From Glandiceps talaboti (Eukaryota; Hemichordata; Enteropneusta; Spengelidae): a stretch of 64,000 nucleotides of DNA. Of the stretch, positions 57,950 to 64,000 are shown one piece after another. The stretch is from NCBI RefSeq assembly GCF_964340395.1, contig NC_135567.1, positions 7,004,899-7,068,898 of the forward strand, written 5' to 3'. The stretch's first letter is position 1, and every line of letters starts with the position of its first letter. The position numbers and the translations under genes are program-made. The notes beneath the pieces were generated by a model, which was not told where the DNA came from, did no database searches, and worked only from the letters and a program-made list of their open reading frames with translations.

Positions 57950-58575
57950 TTCAAATGCTAAAAAAAATACAAGTACAACAATCGCGCCCGATAGCCAAAT
58001 GAGGCGCCAACGAACTTGAGAAAAAAAACGATGTCCACGAAACGTAGATGCAACACACAAGAATAAAAAGGAACGACTTAGCTGGAATCCTGAGGTATTC
58101 AGCGAGGTGTCCACTGCTATTAGGGGATAACTCGTGTCAATTTTTGCACAAGAGGATAAAACTCGCAGAGTTCTTTAGCTATTCTACGAAATTCATCGAT
58201 TTGCCAAGGAATACTGGGGATTGGCTAGTCAAGGTCATGTGACCACTAGGCGGACAGGCAACAGGGTGCCAGAGGCATTGGTTTATATTTTGCAATACAA
58301 AAGGGGAAGCAGAGGGACACCCAAAAGTAAGCTAAAAGGTGGGTATTTGTCTGTACAGAATTAGCATTGTTTAGTGATTTTGGTGTCTCATCACTACCAC
58401 CGGTTCTACATTACACTGCTACAAATTCCACTGTTAGGGTCCATCAGGTATTATGTAATGTAAAACAAGAATTGTGTTTTACCTTGACAGTCGTATATGA
58501 TGTGTGTGTGTATTTACAATGCTTTATATATTATTTCATTATTATTTCATTATGTATTTACACTATGGTCTGTTT
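57950..58575. other. Intronic sequence, possible outer part of the DIRS-like element
   Basis: Non-coding. It may include the untranslated leader and terminal repeat of the DIRS-like element, but I could not match it confidently to the other end. Confidence 0.4.
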
Positions 58576-58671
58576 CACCAAAATGATCATTAGGTTTTTG
58601 TGTGGGCGAGTAGACTCGCTGAGATCAGTGAGTCTAGTCACCCACGAATAAACCTGATGATCCTTTTGGTG
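58576..58671. repeat. 96-bp imperfect hairpin
   Basis: CACCAAAATGATCATTAGG and GAGTAGACTCGCTGA pair with the inverse sequence ending CCTTTTGGTG; arms of about 47 bp match with roughly nine mismatches and almost no loop. It looks like a short foldback transposon or precursor-like hairpin. Confidence 0.85.
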
Positions 58672-58896
58672 ATAGGGACTGTATTGTATAACCCGATGAG
58701 GTATGTAGATGGCAGAAGCACAAATAACAAATTTGGTAATTATGCTGAAATTAATTTCCTTACCCTACGTCCTGTAACCATGGTAATGAAGAACGCAATA
58801 TTGTCTTAAATCATGGCCTAGGGTTAGGAATACTACAATGAAGTGGTCTACTTCACCTCAACCCGGAGGTTTGGAAGAGAACAGTGACAGTGGGTG

Positions 58897-58998
<102 letters not shown>

Positions 58999-59319
58999 CG
59001 CGAGTGAGTGTAGAGAGGAAAATGCAGTGAAGCCAATTTTGGAGGCAGTGATACTCTTTAAAAGGACTAATTAAGGTTTTGAAGAGTTAAGGATGACAAC
59101 CATATTTTGAATTGTCAGTTGTGATGTGAAAAGAGAAATGGGAATCACAGGAACAAAACGGGAACAGATGGCAATGTATTAGGATAATGTTGTAGAAATG
59201 TTGATCTCAGTTCCGGCAATCATTGCGAGTAAGCCCATATAGTGTTTGTCAGTTAACTTCCTGGCCTTCAACTCGGCCAATGGTATTCAATTATCGTGGT
59301 GTTTGCCTGTAAAACCTCC

Positions 59320-59342
59320 AACGTGGTGGCAGCAGTGGGACT
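59320..59342 (+). promoter_or_regulatory. Orphan primer-binding-site-like sequence
   Basis: TGGTGGCAGCAGTGGGAC after CTCCAACG matches the primer-binding site of the 25-31 kb Gypsy element at 16 of 18 positions. It could mark the end of a fragment of another LTR element in the opposite orientation. No LTR pair or coding region accompanies it. Confidence 0.35.
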
Positions 59343-59925
59343 AAGTCATTTAGCACATTTATTTTAGTGCCCGTTTTTGATGTCTCTGACCGCACTTACA
59401 CCACGCTTATCAAATATTTAAATAGGATGGTCATAGGGTCATACGGAGGATCCCTTTTCAGACACCATCGATTTGGGGGAGGGTAATATTTTATGTACCA
59501 GCCCCCCCCCCCCTCCCCCCTGTAATTACCGAAGCCTCTCTAAGGTTGTTACACTATGAGTCCTTGCCAGCTTAATGGAATTCGCACTGAGATTTTTGGG
59601 AAAAATGTCAGATTATTTGACTGAGATGTACAATATGTGCTTTATATAGTGAATTTGTGAATTTACATGACAGTGGGTGGGCATAATCAGTTGTGTAAAA
59701 GGGCTGTAGGTAATAAGGTGTACGTTCTAGTGTAAACACTCATCGAATTCGAAGTATAACTTCATTACACTACATATCTTTATGCTCATTATTGGTTTTA
59801 ACAGATCAACTTTGGATAATGCGCAGGTATTTTAAAATAACAGCTGGTTACCCAAAGTTGTCCTGTTAAAGCAATATAGGTGAAGAATTTTACTATAACT
59901 ACCAGATGTATATAAAGTGACATAC

Positions 59926-60123
59926 CTCTCCCATATCATGGATGTAGCTTGTAACATTTCTAAGGAAATCATCTCCAAAGCTTTCATTACGTTCACTAAT
60001 TGATTTAACAGCCTTGACGTAGTTGGTCCAATACATCACAGGAAATCTTTCGTCTGTGATCCATTTGTTTTTTTGTTCAAGTATCTCCTCACAGATGTAT
60101 GGCATCATCCTAGCTTTTGATAT
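59926..60123 (-). CDS. ROC-COR-DED gene exon: ROC-COR junction
   Basis: 198 bp, phase 0 to phase 0, with acceptor TTATTTACAG and donor GTATGT. It encodes ISKARMMPYICEEILEQKNK then WITDERFPVMYWTNYVKAVK and SFGDDFLRNVTSYIHDMGE. The position and pattern (PxICExI...W...LHDxGE) match the segment that links the ROC GTPase domain to COR in DAPK1 and other ROCO proteins. It joins in frame to the COR exon. Confidence 0.85.
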
Positions 60124-60623
60124 CTGTAAATAATCAAACTTCATGACACTTAGACAGTTTTGATTAATAGTATGTATATGTGACAAGGTCAAGGCCATTC
60201 CAACTTGTCATCAATTCAGTACATATCTTTAAGAAATAAACAAATAATGTAAAGTCAAGATTTGCCAAAGTATATGATTGCCAAAGTGGTCACAGCTATG
60301 GTTAATCAGTATTGCTAATGAGCATTGTTAAATGCTATTTCAGATAATATAGTTAGGTTTCTAGTGAAACAAGACAATTGTGCAAATGTTCACAATGTCT
60401 TAGATGTTAGCGCACCTCAAGAACATGACTGAATAGACACCGAACTTAAGAAACCGGTGTTAGTTTTGATGGCCTGTATTTTGAGTCCTGTGAATATTAT
60501 AAGAGATCATTTCTTTTCCCAGTGGATTTGTTAATTTGTAACTTATTAATATCAGATTAACGGGGGTTATAGATAGTTTGCATATATGTGTAATACAGAA
60601 TGATTTACTCTACTCAACTATAC

Positions 60624-60772
60624 CTTTATCTCACATAGCAAGTTTCTCAGTCGCTGCATTTCGTCACTCTCGATATCCTTACAATTCAAAATGAATCGTT
60701 CGTCAGATATGTCAAAGTACTTCCCAAACTTCTCTTGGGCCTCTTTCAGAATTTCATCGGCAACTGCCTCAG
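60624..60772 (-). CDS. ROC-COR-DED gene exon: C-terminal part of the ROC domain
   Basis: 149 bp with acceptor CCTTCCAG and donor GTATAG; the exon starts with two bases of a split codon and ends in phase 0. It encodes EAVADEILKEAQEKFGKYFD then ISDERFILNCKDIESDEMQR, LRNLLCEIK. The xxFVLNCxDxxSxDMxxLRxxLxEIx pattern is the end of the ROC GTPase domain in DAPK1-like proteins. The GTP-binding P-loop would lie in exons beyond 64000. This is the most 5' exon I could find here. Confidence 0.83.
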
Positions 60773-60984
60773 CTGGAAGGAAAGATATGTACAATCATAG
60801 AACAATCACCCACATTTACTTTCACCCAATAATTTACATACCTAAGCTAATGTTTTCATGCCGTCAGTTTAATCAACATGTTAGGCTATTTAATAGGTAA
60901 TGTTGGATTATTTTGTCTGATAAAGTGAAGCCATTGATGATGGACGATTGAAATGTAAATTAAATTGTCCAACCCCCCCCCCCC

Positions 60985-62236
60985 CAGACATTATAACTAT
61001 ATACTCATGACAAACAAAGCCTTTACGTAGACTGTGTAAACCGACATTATAACTATATACTCATGGCAAACAAAGCCTTTACGTAGACTGTGTAAACCGA
61101 CATTATAACTATATACTCATGACAAACAAAGCCTTTACATAGACTGTGTAAACCGACATTATAACTATATACTCATGGCAAACAAAGCCTTTACGTAGAC
61201 TGTGTAAACCGACATTATAACTATATACTCATGGCAAACAAAGCCTTTACGTAGACTGTGTAAACCGACATTATAACTATATACTCATGACAAACAAAGC
61301 CTTTACGTAGACTGTGTAAACCGACATTATAACTATATACTCATGGCAAATAAAGCCTTTACGTAGACTGTGTAAACCGACATTATAACTATATACTCAT
61401 GGCAAACAAAGCCTTTACGTAGACTGTGTAAACCGACATTATAACTATATACTCATGGCAAATAAAGCCTTTACGTAGACTGTGTAAACTGACATTATAA
61501 CTATATACTCATGGCAAATAAAGCCTTTACGTAAACTGTGTAAACCGACATTATAACTATATACTCATGGCAAACAAAGCCTTTACGTAGACTGTGTAAA
61601 CCGACATTATAACTATATACTCATGGCAAACAAAGCCTTTACATAGACTGTGTAAACTGACATTATAACTATATACTCATGGCAAACAAAGCCTTTACGT
61701 AGACTGTGTAAACCGACATTATAACTATATACTCATGTCAAACAAAGCCTTTACATAGACTGTGTAAACTGACATTATAACTATATACTCATGGCAAACA
61801 AAGCCTTTACATAGACTGTGGAAACTGACATTATAACTATATACTCATGTCAAACAAAGCCTTTACATAGACTGTGTAAACCGACATTATAACTATATAC
61901 TCATGTCAAACAAAGCCTTTACATAGACTGTGTAAACCGACATTATAACTATATACTCATGGCAAACAAAGCCTTTACGTAGACTGTGTAAACCGACATT
62001 ATAACTATACACTCATGGCAAACAAAGCCTTTACATAGACTGTGTAAACCGACATTATAACTATATACTCATGGCAAACAAAGCCTTTACATAGACTGTG
62101 TAAACCGACATTATAACTATATACTCATGGCAAACAAAGCCTTTACGTAGACTGTGTAAACCGACATTATAACTATATACTCATGGCAAACAAAGCCTTT
62201 ACGTAGACTGTGTAAACCGACATTATAACTATATAC
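60985..62236 (+). repeat. 56-bp satellite, about 22 copies
   Basis: The unit contains GACATTATAACTATATACTC then ATGGCAAACAAAGCCTTTAC and GTAGACTGTGTAAACC, period 56. Variants: ATGACA, ATGTCA, ACATAG and AAATAAAG. It starts directly after a C-tract and lies in the intron upstream of the first visible ROC exon. Confidence 0.97.
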
Positions 62237-62249
62237 TGCCATTTTGTTA

Positions 62250-62801
62250 TTGCTAAGGGCATGGCTATAGTTGCTTGGGCCAATTTTGTCAACATGTTTT
62301 GAAGAAAATCTGCAGGAAAAATTTCAGACTCACTGACCAAGTATTTTTTGAGATATAAGCTCTTCACCAAAAATGAACATGTTTACACCTAATTTGCATA
62401 TCACTCATGTAATCATTGTGTGCTTAATATTTCTTTGACCATACATCCCTAGATGCATTCCCATTAAATGTCAGGCCAATCTACTCAGTCGTTTTGGAAT
62501 TATAGATTTTTGACCAAAAAGACACATTTTTAGCCCGAATTTGTATATCACTGATGGGACCATCATATCATCAAAAATTCTAAGTAAAATTACCCTGAAG
62601 AATGTTTCACCCAAATTTCAGCCTAATCTGCCCAGTTGTATTTGAGTTTAAAATCACATTTTTTTACCCAAATCACAAACCGGTGTTGAGATCATTTTCA
62701 TTTGAACAATTTCCCAAATAGACACCCAAGGTAATGGACCCACCAAATATCATGGCAATCGATTGACTTGAACTTGTTTACACACACACACACACACACA
62801 T

Positions 62802-62810
<9 letters not shown>
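62250..62810 (+). repeat. Dispersed repeat with TTTGCATATCAC words
   Basis: Same family and order as 37255-37727: GCTAAGGGCATGGCTATAG, then CACCTAATTTGCATATCACT, TTTTGACCAAAAAGACAC, GCCCGAATTTGTATATCAC and CACCAAATATCATGGCAATC, leading into (CA)n. Confidence 0.8.
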
Positions 62811-62832
<22 letters not shown>

Positions 62833-62841
62833 GAGACAGAC

Positions 62842-62877
<36 letters not shown>

Positions 62878-62901
62878 GTGGGTGATGCCTATAGCACTAC
62901 T

Positions 62902-62977
<76 letters not shown>

Positions 62978-62986
62978 GAGACAGAC

Positions 62987-63022
<36 letters not shown>

Positions 63023-63055
63023 GTGGGTGATGCCTATAGCACTACTGAACCCCAG
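62780..63055 (+). repeat. (CA)n/(GACA)n blocks, duplicated ~142 bp apart
   Basis: (CA)n, CAGAGACAGACAGATAGA, (GACA)n and CGTGGGTGATGCCTATAGCA occur twice (62830-62905 and 62972-63050), a local duplication of the repeat tail. Confidence 0.92.
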
Positions 63056-63059
63056 GTCA

Positions 63060-63508
63060 TTTGTGCTAAAAAAAAAAACGACAATTGAATGTTTTGCAAA
63101 CAAAGTATTTTTTAGAAAGGAATATGCTATTGCCCGCATTCAAATAAAGCAATGACCTATGTCTATGACACAAATGACTGACATTAAACACTATACTAAC
63201 GGTAGAGAAAACGTTTGCATAGGCTGTTTAAAATTCAATTTGTTTCAATTCTTGAGGTAGTGAGGACATTACTAGAATGGTAGCAAAAATCAAAGTTGGA
63301 ACTTTGTCTTATACTTTTCCCTTGACACACAGAGTGATTAGGAAGATCGTCTATATGTTGTGTAGACGATCAGTATTTTGCTCAAAGCGTAGTACAGTGA
63401 CAACTCACCAACGCACACCTACAAAACACAAATCAACCAATTACAGGATATTGGAACTCCCTTGGGAACATGTCAGTATTCCTGATGTTAATGTCAGATT
63501 ACTGAATT
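63060..63508. other. No gene recognised
   Basis: Short frames only. This should still be an intron or upstream part of the ROC-COR-DED gene. Confidence 0.4.
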
Positions 63509-63510
63509 TA

Positions 63511-63700
63511 GGGAGCGATCAGTTTTTACGGCCGGGGGTGGGCATCTCAATTTGGGACTCAAAGAAGGGGGGGGGAGGGGTCATCATTTTTATGAGGCGA
63601 ATAAAGGGGGGGGTTACCTTGTTTTCAACTAAACAAAACCATGAGCCATGCTCCTGTACTTCAATGTCCATACATTTAATATAATACCTAGGCCAAAGCC
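63511..63700 (+). mobile_element. One end of a G-rich TIR transposon
   Basis: After TTTA the sequence starts GGGAGCGATCAGTTTTTACG then GCCGGGGGTGGGCATCTC and several G runs. It resembles the ends of the 13441-15757 element (GGGACCGGACAGAATTTACG then GCAGGGGGTGGGC). The opposite end was not found before 64000, so it is truncated or continues outside. Confidence 0.55.
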
Positions 63701-64000
63701 CCTGAGCTCACACAGCTGGGTAGACTCATTTGTGATCAGCTGCCTCACAATGATATCATAGATAGCGCCCTTGGCGTGGAGATTGCACATCGTACATACA
63801 TGTAGAACTTGCATGCGTAGTCATTGTACCGCAATGCATCCTTGGGTAAAACCACCAAAAAACATCGCTTAGTGTATAGGACACGCATGCGTACTAGTCA
63901 TTGAGCCAATATGCTGCCGCTTGTGGGCGCTGTGCAAGCTATTAAACAAAAAATGTAAGTGCATAAAATAAACCATAAACAAATAGCTATACATATACAT

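Overview
The window is nuclear DNA from an animal, most likely a marine invertebrate deuterostome such as a hemichordate or cephalochordate. Three things point there. First, a minus-strand gene has short exons joined by GT-AG introns and encodes a DAPK1-like ROC-COR protein with a death effector domain (DED). Second, an LTR retrotransposon has integrase ahead of reverse transcriptase, the gmr1-like arrangement described from deuterostomes. Third, the retroelement mix (L1/Tx1-like LINE, gmr1-like Gypsy, DIRS-like) and the very heavy load of microsatellites, minisatellites and foldback sequences fit such a genome. The species is inferred, not proven. No rRNA, tRNA, CRISPR array or bacterial-style operon was seen.

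Layout. 1-4.1 kb: 3' part of a LINE whose endonuclease is frame-shifted against its reverse transcriptase. 4.1-13.4 kb: mostly non-coding, with a possible terminal exon (5.0 kb), a TIR/foldback element (7.15-7.87 kb), a small ORF for a very basic protein (8.2-8.4 kb) flanked by nine copies of a 14-bp motif in mirror-image orientation (8.48-9.78 kb), and 38-bp and 41-bp minisatellites. 13.44-15.76 kb: a TIR element with TTA flanks that contains two large hairpins. 16.3-19.0 kb: about 74 copies of a 36-bp telomere-like G-rich minisatellite. 19.2-23.4 kb: a 2.2-kb tandem duplication and ~300-bp units rich in AGGTCA half-sites. 24.8-31.5 kb: a complete but mutated gmr1-like retrotransposon on the minus strand, with LTRs, primer-binding site and polypurine tract, and an inverted copy of an LTR terminus inside gag.

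32-44 kb: foldback and dispersed repeats, plus two inverted copies of a family-1 glycosyltransferase-like pseudogene (36.1-36.7 kb minus, 38.15-40.14 kb plus). In the plus-strand copy one stretch of the exon has expanded into about 31 copies of a 51-bp minisatellite. 40.6-60.8 kb: nine exons of the minus-strand ROC-COR-DED gene, whose splice phases all agree. Its introns carry a 73-bp repeat, a 40-bp repeat, a 47-bp satellite of about 60 copies and a degenerate, internally deleted DIRS-like element (54.2-57.9 kb). The gene's 5' part lies beyond the right edge. 61.0-62.2 kb: a 56-bp satellite of about 22 copies. The right end holds a dispersed repeat with (CA)n/(GACA)n tails and one end of a TIR element.

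The only host gene I can support with confidence is the ROC-COR-DED gene, probably a cytosolic signalling protein of the DAPK1/ROCO type in death-fold or innate-immune signalling. Nearly everything else is mobile or tandemly repeated DNA. Many long open frames here are by-products of repeat units whose length is a multiple of three.
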